Assembly (NCBI GenBank): GCA_900550695.1
Contig: URTF01000063.1
Span: forward strand, 1 to 11,701
Source of the DNA: an uncultured Ruminococcus sp.
GTDB lineage: Bacteria; Bacillota; Clostridia; Oscillospirales; Ruminococcaceae
DNA length: 11,701 bases
Direction: 5' to 3'
This document shows, piece by piece, positions 1 through 5,950 of this stretch; the first letter of the stretch is position 1; the number at the start of each line of letters is the position of its first letter. Below the pieces are notes generated by a model, which saw only the letters and a program-made list of their open reading frames with translations, was not told where the DNA came from and searched no databases. The position numbers and the translations under genes are program-made.

Positions 1-52
1 CCCTCTGGACACCCACCACCCTTTGAAAAGCGTGGACGTAAACCTTAGTTTT

Positions 53-81
53 GTATAATTTAAAATTTTTTACTCATAATA
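53..81 (+). promoter_or_regulatory. Putative sigma-G (forespore) promoter of spoVAD
   Basis: GTATA at 53-57 and CATAATA at 75-81 are separated by 17 bases and match the published Bacillus sigma-G consensus (GHATR, 16-18 bases, CATnHTA). A start near base 88 would leave a short leader before the ribosome binding site at 102-106. spoVA genes are sigma-G-dependent in Bacillus, which fits. A sigma-A-like TATAAT at 54-59 overlaps the -35 region but has only a poor -35 partner. Motif match only. Confidence 0.5.
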
Positions 82-111
82 ATTCCGAATAAATTCTTTT
101 CGGAGGTCATT

Positions 112-1143
112 ATGGCTAAAAAAATTTCTCGGAATACCTTTATTATGGAATCCTCACCGTCCATTCACAGCTATGCTTCGATCGTCGGCAAAATGGAGTC
201 GGAGGGTCCGCTCGGTTCTTACTTCGATGAGTGCGTGGAGGACGGTTATCTCGGTCAGTCAACGTGGGAAAAGGGCGAAAGTGAGCTTGTCAGGCGTGCG
301 CTTGCCCTTGCGATAAAAAAGGGCGGTCTGTCAACTCACGATATCGACTATATGTTTGCGGGCGACCTGCTTAACCAGTGCATAGGTTCAACTTACGGTC
401 TGCGTGATTTTGAGATACCGCTTCTCGGCATCTACGGTGCTTGCTCCACGATGTCGGAGGGACTTGTTCTGTCCTCGCTTATGACTGACAGCGGCATCGG
501 CGGAAAGGTCGCAGCGGTAACTTCGTCACATTTCTGCTCGGCAGAGCGACAGTTCCGTTTTCCGCTTTCCTACGGCGGAGTGCGGACTCCGACTGCTCAG
601 TGGACCTGCACGGCTTCGGGGGCAGTCATTGTTTCGGAAAAGGCTTCAGCGCCGTTTATCCGTGCTGTCACTATCGGAAAGATCGTTGATCTCGGCGTGA
701 CCGATGCGAACAATATGGGTGCGGCAATGGCTCCTGCGGCAGCGTATGTCATCAAGCAGTTCCTTGACGATACGGCTATGCAGCCGGGCGACTTTGACGC
801 TGTCATTACGGGCGACCTCGGACTTGTCGGCAGCGAGCTTCTTATCAAGCTTCTTCAAAAAGAAAACATTGATATCAGCAAACAGCATAAAGACTGCGGA
901 TCGATGATGTTCGACCGTGAAAATCAGGACGTTCACGCAGGCGGTTCGGGCTGCGGCTGCTCGGCATCGGTGCTTTGCGGATACTTCCTCGACAAGGTGA
1001 AAAACGGCACGCTGAAAAACATTCTCTTCTGCGCAACGGGCGCACTTATGTCAACGACCGCCTCGCAGCAGGGCGAAAGCATACCCTCGATATCCCACGC
1101 CGTCTTTATTTCGCACGAATCACGGTTCAAAGAAAACACTTGA
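112..1143 (+). CDS. spoVAD: Stage V sporulation protein AD (SpoVAD)
   Basis: This 343-aa protein is recognised as SpoVAD, the dipicolinic-acid-binding component of the SpoVA channel that moves Ca-DPA into the forespore and releases it at germination. The family has a thiolase-like fold without thiolase catalysis. The typical N-terminal stretch (SSPSIHSYASIVGKMESEGPL), the GIYGACSTM segment with C111, the SSHFCSAERQFRFP segment with H140, and the glycine-rich HAGGSGCGCSA near residue 275 all fit. C111 and H140 probably correspond to the Cys and His implicated in DPA binding in Bacillus; that is by eye, without an alignment. Length is normal and GGAGG at 102-106 sets the ATG. In many genomes it lies in a spoVAC-spoVAD-spoVAE operon. 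Here no spoVAE follows; bases 1-51 are too short to show whether spoVAC precedes, but the apparent promoter at 53-81 suggests separate transcription. Confidence 0.95.
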   Translation: MAKKISRNTFIMESSPSIHSYASIVGKMESEGPLGSYFDECVEDGYLGQSTWEKGESELVRRALALAIKKGGLSTHDIDYMFAGDLLNQCIGSTYGLRDFEIPLLGIYGACSTMSEGLVLSSLMTDSGIGGKVAAVTSSHFCSAERQFRFPLSYGGVRTPTAQWTCTASGAVIVSEKASAPFIRAVTIGKIVDLGVTDANNMGAAMAPAAAYVIKQFLDDTAMQPGDFDAVITGDLGLVGSELLIKLLQKENIDISKQHKDCGSMMFDRENQDVHAGGSGCGCSASVLCGYFLDKVKNGTLKNILFCATGALMSTTASQQGESIPSISHAVFISHESRFKENT

Positions 1144-1168
1144 AAAAAACGTCCTCCTATGTTATAAT
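1140..1168 (+). promoter_or_regulatory. Sigma-A promoter of the mmcQ-like operon
   Basis: TTGAAA at 1140-1145 and TATAAT at 1163-1168 are separated by 17 bases, close to the sigma-A ideal. The -35 box overlaps the TGA stop codon of spoVAD (1141-1143). The expected start is near base 1175, inside the left arm of the hairpin at 1171-1220. Confidence 0.8.
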
Positions 1169-1170
1169 AT

Positions 1171-1225
1171 TATAGGCAAAGCCACACGGAAATTTTTGGT
1201 TTCGCATGGCTTTGCCTATATTTTT
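1171..1225 (+). terminator. Hairpin with T-tract: spoVAD terminator and 5' leader stem-loop
   Basis: TATAGGCAAAGCCA (1171-1184) and TGGCTTTGCCTATA (1207-1220) are perfectly complementary over 14 bases. The right arm is followed by TTTTT at 1221-1225, the form of an intrinsic terminator, so it should stop transcripts coming from spoVAD. Because the sigma-A promoter just upstream would start transcription near 1175, that mRNA would carry a 10-bp version of the same hairpin (GGCAAAGCCA with TGGCTTTGCC) at its very 5' end. Confidence 0.7.
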
Positions 1226-1243
1226 CATCTAAAAGGTGGTATT

Positions 1244-1603
1244 ATGACAAAGACGGAAGTTATCGCATATGCACTCACACTTTCGGGTGCGGCGGCGGAT
1301 TCGCCGTTTGAAAATGACGGTGAAACGGTCGTGCTTCGCCACTCGGACAGCGGAAAATGGTTCGGGCTGATAATGCGGCTCAACGGAAAGTATATCGTCA
1401 ATCTCAAATGCGAACCGATGAATGCGGATTTTCTGCGCTCCGTGTATGAGGGCGTAACTCCCGCTTATCACATGAATAAAACACACTGGAACTCGGTCAT
1501 TTTAGGCTCGGACGTTCCTGATGACGAAATAAAGCGAATGATCGATGACAGCTTTTATCTTACAAAAAAGTCGGTAAGGAGGAAGAAAAGTGACGGAGAA
1601 TAA
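1244..1603 (+). CDS. MmcQ/YjbR family protein (CyaY-like fold)
   Basis: A 119-aa protein of the MmcQ/YjbR family, small single-domain proteins with a frataxin/CyaY-like fold. Some are annotated as DNA-binding, but the biochemical role is not settled. Recognition rests on the C-terminal half: IVNLKCEP (51-58), then a GVTPAYHMNKTHWNSV segment (70-85) with the conserved H/N/K/HW residues, and the closing VPDDEIKRMIDDSFYL helix (91-106). The ATG at 1244 is chosen because AAGGTGG at 1233-1239 is correctly spaced; a longer reading frame from a TTG at 1196 begins inside the leader hairpin. It is transcribed from the promoter at 1140-1168 and overlaps the next gene by 14 bases, so the two are probably translationally coupled. 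Confidence 0.85.
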   Translation: MTKTEVIAYALTLSGAAADSPFENDGETVVLRHSDSGKWFGLIMRLNGKYIVNLKCEPMNADFLRSVYEGVTPAYHMNKTHWNSVILGSDVPDDEIKRMIDDSFYLTKKSVRRKKSDGE

Positions 1604-1961
1604 CTATTCAATAAAAATCCCCGAGTATGAGTATTTTCAGATGGGCGGTCATTACAGCGGCTCAAAACGAGGAATGAATTTCGACGATTTCAATTTTCAC
1701 ATCGTGCCGAAAGACGAAATAAAGGTCGATGTCTGGTACGGCGTGAAATGCTATGACCTCTCGGAAATGGTGGACGGGAAAGTTTTCGTGCAGAGCAATG
1801 ACGGTTATCACCAAATGCTCGACTGGATAGAAGAGCAGTATCAGATCTGGCTCAAAGACCACAAACTCCGCCCGTCGAAGCTCGGTTATTATTCAAAGGA
1901 AAAGGAACTTCCGAAATGGCTTACGGACGAGTGGGAGAAGCAGGGGATCAAGAGAAATTAG
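1590..1961 (+). CDS. Hypothetical protein, coupled to mmcQ-like gene
   Basis: I do not recognise this 123-aa protein. It starts with GTG at 1590, supported by AAGGAGG at 1576-1582, and overlaps the 3' end of the mmcQ-like gene by 14 bases in another frame. It has no signal peptide or membrane segment and is rich in aromatic and charged residues (FDDFNFHIVP, VDVWYGVKCYDLSEM, WIEEQYQIWLKDH), which suggests a soluble cytoplasmic protein. The C-terminus is lysine/tryptophan-rich (KELPKWLTDEWEKQG). It is probably the second gene of a two-gene operon. It ends 14 bases from the convergent peptidase gene with no terminator in the gap, so the two transcripts probably overlap at their 3' ends. Confidence 0.7.
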   Translation: MTENNYSIKIPEYEYFQMGGHYSGSKRGMNFDDFNFHIVPKDEIKVDVWYGVKCYDLSEMVDGKVFVQSNDGYHQMLDWIEEQYQIWLKDHKLRPSKLGYYSKEKELPKWLTDEWEKQGIKRN

Positions 1962-1975
1962 GCTCCCGAATTTGA

Positions 1976-2833
1976 TCATTGCGCATTAAACTTAGTGATC
2001 TTCACCACAACAGCCTGAAAACCGTTGTCCTCAAACCGGTTGAGGAACGATGTCTTCATATATGCCGTAATATCCTTTTTGCCGTTAGGATCCATAAAGT
2101 AGTAGCAGTTCGTGTCATATCCGCACAGAACGAGCGTGTGTGAGTTGCCATACCAGATGTATTTCTCCGAAGTGTTGTTTATGTACCACTCAGACGGCTT
2201 GCGGTAGTTGAGCGGCTTCATATCGATCGTCGCCCATACTATTATAGGGACACCTTCATCAAGCAGCTTTTCAATATCCGCCGAGTTAAGGTCTTCCTCG
2301 AGTGCCATAGCATGATAATTCACAGCGGACGGAGCTTTTTCATCAAAAAAGCGGTTCATCGACTCGGCAAGCACCTCGCTTGTGCAGCCGTAACCCCACT
2401 TGTAAGGATTTCCCGCAAAAACCTTCCTCGGGTCGGGTCCGTGCGACTGCTTGTGCTTGTCATAGTAAAAATTATCGTCCCAGCCGAGGTAATTATCGGT
2501 AAAATCAAGCTTGTCCGTTTCAAACCCAAGCATCTGCAAAACTGCCGCTGCGCAGGACGGTTCACAGCCGACGGGCAGCTCGGGGTATTGATCTGTCAGC
2601 GGCACATCGACCGATACCTTTCCCAAAAGTGCGGACGGCTTATCATAATTCTCACCAAGCTCCTCCACAGTGAAGCCGCCGTAAAGCGCATGAGGGTCAG
2701 CGCCGAGAAGCGTGTACCTGTCATTCTCGGCGATGCGTTCGCTGAATTTTTCATTTGTGATAAAATGATCTGTGCAGACCGTCGCCGCAGCAAGTCCGAC
2801 CGTCAGCGCAGCAATAATAGCCTTGTACCGCAT
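1976..2833 (-). CDS. C39-like family cysteine peptidase, exported
   Basis: A 285-aa protein of the peptidase C39-like family (papain-like fold, as in YvpB-type proteins). Residues 1-20 form a hydrophobic signal or anchor segment (KAIIAALTVGLAAATVC), so the enzyme should act outside the membrane. There is no clear lipobox. The family signature ELPVGCEPSCAAAVLQMLGF occupies 85-104, with C90 the probable nucleophile; NSHTLVLCGYD at 230-240 supplies the catalytic H232, and YFMDPNG at 245-251 gives D248. The region 105-230 matches the variable insert of the family. The start codon has AAAGGAC upstream (2840-2846) and a good promoter. The substrate is unknown; cell-wall or secreted peptides are possible. 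No transporter or bacteriocin gene accompanies it, so a bacteriocin-leader peptidase is unlikely. Confidence 0.8.
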   Translation of the reverse strand: MRYKAIIAALTVGLAAATVCTDHFITNEKFSERIAENDRYTLLGADPHALYGGFTVEELGENYDKPSALLGKVSVDVPLTDQYPELPVGCEPSCAAAVLQMLGFETDKLDFTDNYLGWDDNFYYDKHKQSHGPDPRKVFAGNPYKWGYGCTSEVLAESMNRFFDEKAPSAVNYHAMALEEDLNSADIEKLLDEGVPIIVWATIDMKPLNYRKPSEWYINNTSEKYIWYGNSHTLVLCGYDTNCYYFMDPNGKKDITAYMKTSFLNRFEDNGFQAVVVKITKFNAQ

Positions 2834-2861
2834 TTTTCTGTCCTTTCAAAAACTTTAACAT

Positions 2862-2890
2862 ATTATAACATATTTCCGCACAGATTTCAA
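2862..2890 (-). promoter_or_regulatory. Sigma-A promoter of the C39-like peptidase
   Basis: Read on the minus strand, TTGAAA (2890-2885) and TATAAT (2867-2862) are 17 bases apart. The expected start is about 20 bases upstream of the ATG at 2833, leaving room for the AAAGGAC ribosome binding site. Confidence 0.75.
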
Positions 2891-2923
2891 GACTTGGCAA
2901 TATGCCGAATATTTTTCCGACCC

Positions 2924-2953
2924 TTGACAAATGAACGATCCTTGGTGTATAAT
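2924..2953 (+). promoter_or_regulatory. Sigma-A promoter of the coiled-coil protein
   Basis: TTGACA (2924-2929) and TATAAT (2948-2953) match consensus with an 18-base spacer. The leader would be about 17 bases and contain GGAGG at 2963-2967. It diverges from the peptidase promoter, with 33 bases between the two -35 boxes. Confidence 0.8.
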
Positions 2954-2976
2954 ATTTTTACTGGAGGCTGAACGGA

Positions 2977-3534
2977 ATGAATACGGAAGAAATTTTACTG
3001 CAAATACTTGAAGAACAGAAAAAAACCCGTGCAGACATAAACGATATACGCACGGATATCAACGAAATGCGTTCCGATATTACGGAACTGCAAAAAAATC
3101 AGCGTGAAATGCTTGACAGACAGAATAAGTTTGATGAAAGAATGGCAGGCTTTGAAAGCAGGCAGGATAAGTTTGATGAAAGAATGGCAGGCTTTGAAAG
3201 CAGACAGGATAAGTTTGATGAAAGAATGGCAGGCTTTGAGAGCAGACAGGATAAGTTCGATGAAAGAATGGCCGGCTTTGAAAGCAGACAGGACAACTTT
3301 GATAAAAAGCTTGATAACGTTGAAGCGAAACAGGATACCCTCGAAAAAGATGTCAGGAGCATCAAGATCACACTTGAAAATGAGGTTTCACCTGCTATCA
3401 GAACACTTACTGAAATGCAGGTTCAGAATTCGGGACGTCTTGTTGTTATCGAAAATGATGTGCGTGACCTCAAGGATAACTTTGCTATAAATGAAGTCCT
3501 CTTCGGACTTGAAAAGATGAAATCACACGGTTAA
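2977..3534 (+). CDS. Coiled-coil protein with four 14-residue repeats
   Basis: A 185-aa, highly charged protein predicted to be almost wholly alpha-helical coiled coil, with no signal peptide or membrane span. After an N-terminal helix (residues 1-50, with heptad-like IRTDINEMRSDITEL) there are four tandem copies of KFDERMAGFESRQD at residues 51-106. Each is 14 residues, two heptads, so the helix register is kept. A degenerate fifth unit and further coiled coil (DNVEAKQDTLEKDV) follow. The C-terminal 50 residues (MQVQNSGRLVVIENDVRDLKDNFA) resemble the tail of hypothetical coiled-coil proteins common in clostridia. GGAGG at 2963-2967 sets the ATG. The function is unknown; a structural or oligomerising role is inference. 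The gene is monocistronic, with its own promoter and a strong terminator. Confidence 0.8.
   Translation: MNTEEILLQILEEQKKTRADINDIRTDINEMRSDITELQKNQREMLDRQNKFDERMAGFESRQDKFDERMAGFESRQDKFDERMAGFESRQDKFDERMAGFESRQDNFDKKLDNVEAKQDTLEKDVRSIKITLENEVSPAIRTLTEMQVQNSGRLVVIENDVRDLKDNFAINEVLFGLEKMKSHG
3127..3294 (+). repeat. Tandem repeat, 4 x 42 bp, in frame
   Basis: Four units of 42 bases (3127-3168, 3169-3210, 3211-3252, 3253-3294) each encode KFDERMAGFESRQD. Units differ only by synonymous changes (for example AGG/AGA, TTT/TTC, GCA/GCC, GAT/GAC), so the protein repeats are identical. Confidence 0.95.
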
Positions 3535-3540
3535 AATGCG

Positions 3541-3575
3541 ATAAGACTTATTCCGATGAATAGGTCTTATTTTTT
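3541..3575 (+). terminator. Intrinsic terminator after coiled-coil gene
   Basis: ATAAGACTTATTC (3541-3553) pairs with GAATAGGTCTTAT (3558-3570) over 13 positions including one G-T pair. The loop is CGAT and a TTTTTT tract follows. It starts six bases after the stop codon. Confidence 0.9.
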
Positions 3576-3603
3576 ACAAACACCCTGATCTTGGAGGAAC
3601 ACA

Positions 3604-4086
3604 GTGAAAAAGCTTCTCTTTGCGATACTTGCGTCTGTCCTTTTTTTATCCGCCTGCGGAAAAATGACAACCACAGATGATCTTATCAAAAAAGCACGAA
3701 AAGAAATACCTATCTCCGACGCCGAAAACACCGATATAAGCTTTGCAGGAAAATGCCAAAACGACAGCTATTCCCTGCTTTGGTTCATCTCGGGGAATGA
3801 GTATCAGTCGCACTATTACCTGCCAATGGAGTGTCTTGAAGCCAACGGCGGCTACGAATTCGAGCAGACTTTCAAACCCATTGACTGCGGAAAAGACATT
3901 GCTGCTCTCATGTGGCACGGTAGCATCGCTTTTCTAATAAATAATACCGACTGCAAAACGCTTAAACTGGTTGGCTCGGACGGTGTGCAAAACATCGGGA
4001 TCACTGAATATCCCTTTGTTTGGTATGATAAGATCACCCCGAGCGAATACTATTTTCTTGACAGTGACGGAAACGAAATAACATAA
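3604..4086 (+). CDS. Putative lipoprotein, unknown function
   Basis: A 160-aa protein with a typical lipoprotein signal: basic MKK, a hydrophobic core, then the lipobox LSAC with the modified cysteine at residue 18. The mature protein should be anchored to the outer face of the cytoplasmic membrane. It is acidic with aromatic stretches (SYSLLWFISGNEYQSHYYLP) and I recognise no domain. The start is GTG at 3604, chosen because GGAGG at 3593-3597 is well spaced and no ATG lies between it and the signal peptide. The downstream patatin-like gene starts 16 bases after its stop, so co-transcription is likely; both products may act at the membrane, but that is inference. Confidence 0.75.
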   Translation: MKKLLFAILASVLFLSACGKMTTTDDLIKKARKEIPISDAENTDISFAGKCQNDSYSLLWFISGNEYQSHYYLPMECLEANGGYEFEQTFKPIDCGKDIAALMWHGSIAFLINNTDCKTLKLVGSDGVQNIGITEYPFVWYDKITPSEYYFLDSDGNEIT

Positions 4087-4102
4087 ACGGAGCGTGAAAA
4101 TT

Positions 4103-4981
4103 ATGAACGAAAATGTGACAAATAAGGTTGGACTTGTACTGGAGGGCGGAACATTCCGCGGTGTTTATTCGGCAGGCGTTATGGACGCCTTTCTTGAAAA
4201 CGGCATTGAATTTCCATATATAATAGGTGTTTCGGCAGGCATATCGAACGGTGTTTCCTACGTTTCAAAGCAGTTTGCGAGAAATCGTGAAATTATGGAT
4301 AAATACCGCAGCGACAAGCGGTATATTGGTGCAAGAAATTTCCGCATTTGCAAAAGCTGTTTCGGACTTGACTTTGTTTTCGGCGAAATTCCGAACAAGC
4401 TTGTCCCATTCGATTATGAAACTTTTTATAAATACAAGGGCGAACTTAAAGTAGGCGTAACAAACGCAGCTACGGGAAAATTCGAGTGCAAAAACGGACT
4501 GGAAAACGGTACGGACTTCAAATATCTCCGTGCGTCCTGCTCTATTCCCGGACTTTTCCCTCCAGCCGAGCTTGACGGGAATTTTTATTATGACGGAGGA
4601 CTTTCCTGCCCGATACCGATAAAGCCTGCGATAAAAGACGGCTGCACGAAAAATGTCATTATTCTCACACAGCCCGAGGGTTTCGTCAAAAAATGCGGCA
4701 AGGGCAACATCATAATGAGCCAGCTTATCCGCAAAAAATTTCCCGAGATCGAAATGCTTCTGCTCGACCGTCACAGAATTTACAACCGCCAGACCGAGTT
4801 TTGCCGAGAGCTTGAACGCAGAGGAAAGGCGCTTATCTTCCGTCCGGAAATAAAGCTCGACAGCCTTGAGAAAAGCACGGAAAAGCTTCGTGAAACATGG
4901 CAGATGGGTTATGACGACGGCACGGCAAGAATTGAAGAAGTCAAAGCTTTTATCGGCACGCAGTACGATATGTACAATTGA
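4103..4981 (+). CDS. Patatin-like phospholipase family protein
   Basis: A 292-aa patatin-like acyl hydrolase (serine-aspartate dyad, acts on lipid acyl esters). The oxyanion-hole motif EGGTFRG is at residues 14-20, the nucleophile elbow GVSAG at 42-46 gives S44, and the DGG motif at 164-166 gives catalytic D164. All are in the expected order. Length and the region after the DGG resemble YjjU/RssA-like bacterial members. No signal peptide or membrane segment is visible, so the enzyme is probably cytoplasmic or membrane-peripheral. I chose ATG at 4103 because GGAG at 4089-4092 is 10 bases upstream; the GTG at 4094 would lie one base from that site. The gene is close behind the lipoprotein gene. 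The exact substrate cannot be read from sequence. Confidence 0.9.
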   Translation: MNENVTNKVGLVLEGGTFRGVYSAGVMDAFLENGIEFPYIIGVSAGISNGVSYVSKQFARNREIMDKYRSDKRYIGARNFRICKSCFGLDFVFGEIPNKLVPFDYETFYKYKGELKVGVTNAATGKFECKNGLENGTDFKYLRASCSIPGLFPPAELDGNFYYDGGLSCPIPIKPAIKDGCTKNVIILTQPEGFVKKCGKGNIIMSQLIRKKFPEIEMLLLDRHRIYNRQTEFCRELERRGKALIFRPEIKLDSLEKSTEKLRETWQMGYDDGTARIEEVKAFIGTQYDMYN

Positions 4982-5011
4982 CCGGGTATATTTTTTATTG
5001 TCTTGGAAATA

Positions 5012-5129
5012 ATACTAAACACCAATAAAATACAGGAAAAAATCTGCGCCAAAATCACATATAAACCTGTTAAAACAGCTACAAGATTGTTGGCTTGATT
5101 TTTTCCAAATTTTAAATGGTGTTTAGTAT
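5012..5129. mobile_element. MITE-like palindromic element
   Basis: The perfect 13-bp inverted ends are ATACTAAACACCA (5012-5024) and TGGTGTTTAGTAT (5117-5129). The similarity continues imperfectly inwards: both arms contain TAAAAT, GGAAAAAATC and GCC in the same order, and the centre holds CTGTT/AACAG (5067-5078), so the whole element can fold as one long hairpin. It is AT-rich and has no reading frame. If the ends are taken as CTAAACACC, TA dinucleotides flank both sides (5013-5014, 5127-5128), as with IS630/mariner-type insertions. It could instead be a long RNA hairpin between operons. Confidence 0.6.
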
Positions 5130-5132
5130 AAT
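5127..5132 (+). promoter_or_regulatory. -10 box at the edge of the palindromic element
   Basis: TATAAT at 5127-5132 spans the right edge of the inverted repeat and lies 18 bases upstream of the ATG of the 55-aa gene, with GAGGTG at 5139-5144 as ribosome binding site. No convincing -35 hexamer exists at the right distance (TCCAAA at 5104-5109), so it is weak or needs an activator. Confidence 0.4.
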
Positions 5133-5150
5133 AATACCGAGGTGATAAAA

Positions 5151-5318
5151 ATGGAAAAAGGACTTGACAAGCTTTTATCGGAGAGCAGCTCGGCGAAAAT
5201 ATTTTACGGCTCGCTGCCCGATTATGTCCGAGGTGCAATAATGAAAAACGTTGACAAAATAACGGACGAGGAAACTCTCCGCCGTGAAGCGGAAAGAATA
5301 ATGCATGAGTTCAATTAA
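5151..5318 (+). CDS. Small hypothetical protein (55 aa)
   Basis: A short gene with a clear ribosome binding site (GAGGTG at 5139-5144) and codon use like its neighbours. It encodes 55 residues beginning MEKGLDKLLSESSSAKIFYG and ending REAERIMHEFN. The middle SLPDYVRGAIMKNVDKITDEETL reads as two short charged helices. It has no signal peptide and no cysteine. The layout resembles small helical hypothetical proteins I associate with clostridial genomes, but no function is known to me. It converges on the membrane-protein gene, with 8 bases between the stop codons and no terminator there. Confidence 0.65.
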   Translation: MEKGLDKLLSESSSAKIFYGSLPDYVRGAIMKNVDKITDEETLRREAERIMHEFN

Positions 5319-5326
5319 ATGAGGAA

Positions 5327-5869
5327 TTACGCATTGATAAGAAGCTTCAGCCATACCACTGCGAGGGTTATATAAAGGGCATCGGAGGCGAGGGTGCAGA
5401 TCACTGCAGCTATTACCTTGATTTTGGTGCTGACGGGTGGTTTTTCTTTTACTCTTTTTACGTTTGACGGTGGGTTTGGTTTTGAGATGAGGAACAGCAG
5501 GACGGTCACGAGGGTATGCACAACGGCGGTGATTATCCAAAGGTATGGCATACTATAGCGGAATGCTGCGAAGAGAAAGAACATTCCTATCTGGAAAACT
5601 GCGTTGCTGATAAGGGTGAGGAGTACGGAGATATTCTGCCGTGTTGCAAGGCTGAACAGCCAGCCGAACGCACAGCTCAGAATTACAGAGATAAGTGTGA
5701 GTGCAACATAGCTGCCTGCGGTGGAATCGACAAGGAGTGAGAAAACTTCCATTGGGTAGGCAATGCCTGCGGCTGTGAGCAGGGCGGCGATGATGACTGC
5801 GCCGAGGGCGATGAAGCCTTTTTTTCTTACGGTGAATTTACTGTCGATATTTTCGATGAATTTTAACAT
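5327..5869 (-). CDS. Hypothetical integral membrane protein, five predicted spans
   Basis: A 180-aa hydrophobic protein. Likely membrane spans are at about residues 18-39, 52-74, 81-103, 108-128 and 150-176. A positively charged loop (KRVKEKPPVSTKIK, 138-151) lies before the last span, and the N-terminus is also basic (KFTVRKKG), which argues that both face the cytoplasm. I recognise no family and see no transporter or enzyme motif. CGGAGG just upstream of the ATG supports the start. It is monocistronic as far as can be seen, and is covered by possible antisense transcription from the 55-aa gene. Confidence 0.75.
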   Translation of the reverse strand: MLKFIENIDSKFTVRKKGFIALGAVIIAALLTAAGIAYPMEVFSLLVDSTAGSYVALTLISVILSCAFGWLFSLATRQNISVLLTLISNAVFQIGMFFLFAAFRYSMPYLWIITAVVHTLVTVLLFLISKPNPPSNVKRVKEKPPVSTKIKVIAAVICTLASDALYITLAVVWLKLLINA

Positions 5870-5909
5870 AGTTCCTCCGTTTATATTTGGATATTGCTGA
5901 TCTTGCCTT

Positions 5910-5950
5910 AAACGGCTGCCGATTTTTTATATTCGGCAGCCGTTTTTGTT
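5910..5950 (+). terminator. Strong plus-strand intrinsic terminator with no adjacent plus-strand gene
   Basis: AAACGGCTGCCGA (5910-5922) pairs perfectly with TCGGCAGCCGTTT (5933-5945) over 13 bases with a 10-base loop, and the right arm runs into TTTTTGTTTTTTT. On the plus strand this is a strong terminator. On the minus strand the hairpin is followed only by TTTAAGG, so it is a poor one there. It sits 41 bases upstream of the minus-strand membrane-protein start. The nearest plus-strand gene ends at 5318. Confidence 0.85.

Noticed and set aside
23..59. Sigma-A promoter TTGAAA/TATAAT for spoVAD
   Set aside because: The spacer is 25 bases, too long for sigma-A; the sigma-G-like boxes fit better.
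2312..2971. 219-aa open frame on the plus strand
   Set aside because: It lies antisense to the C39-like peptidase, whose catalytic motifs and promoter are clear; the translation is basic and shows no family features or ribosome binding site.
3127..3294. CRISPR-like array
   Set aside because: The 42-bp units are contiguous with no spacers and keep an open reading frame; they are protein repeats.
5516..5740. 74-aa plus-strand frame as the gene served by the terminator at 5910
   Set aside because: It is antisense to a clear membrane protein, has no ribosome binding site and ends 170 bases before the terminator.
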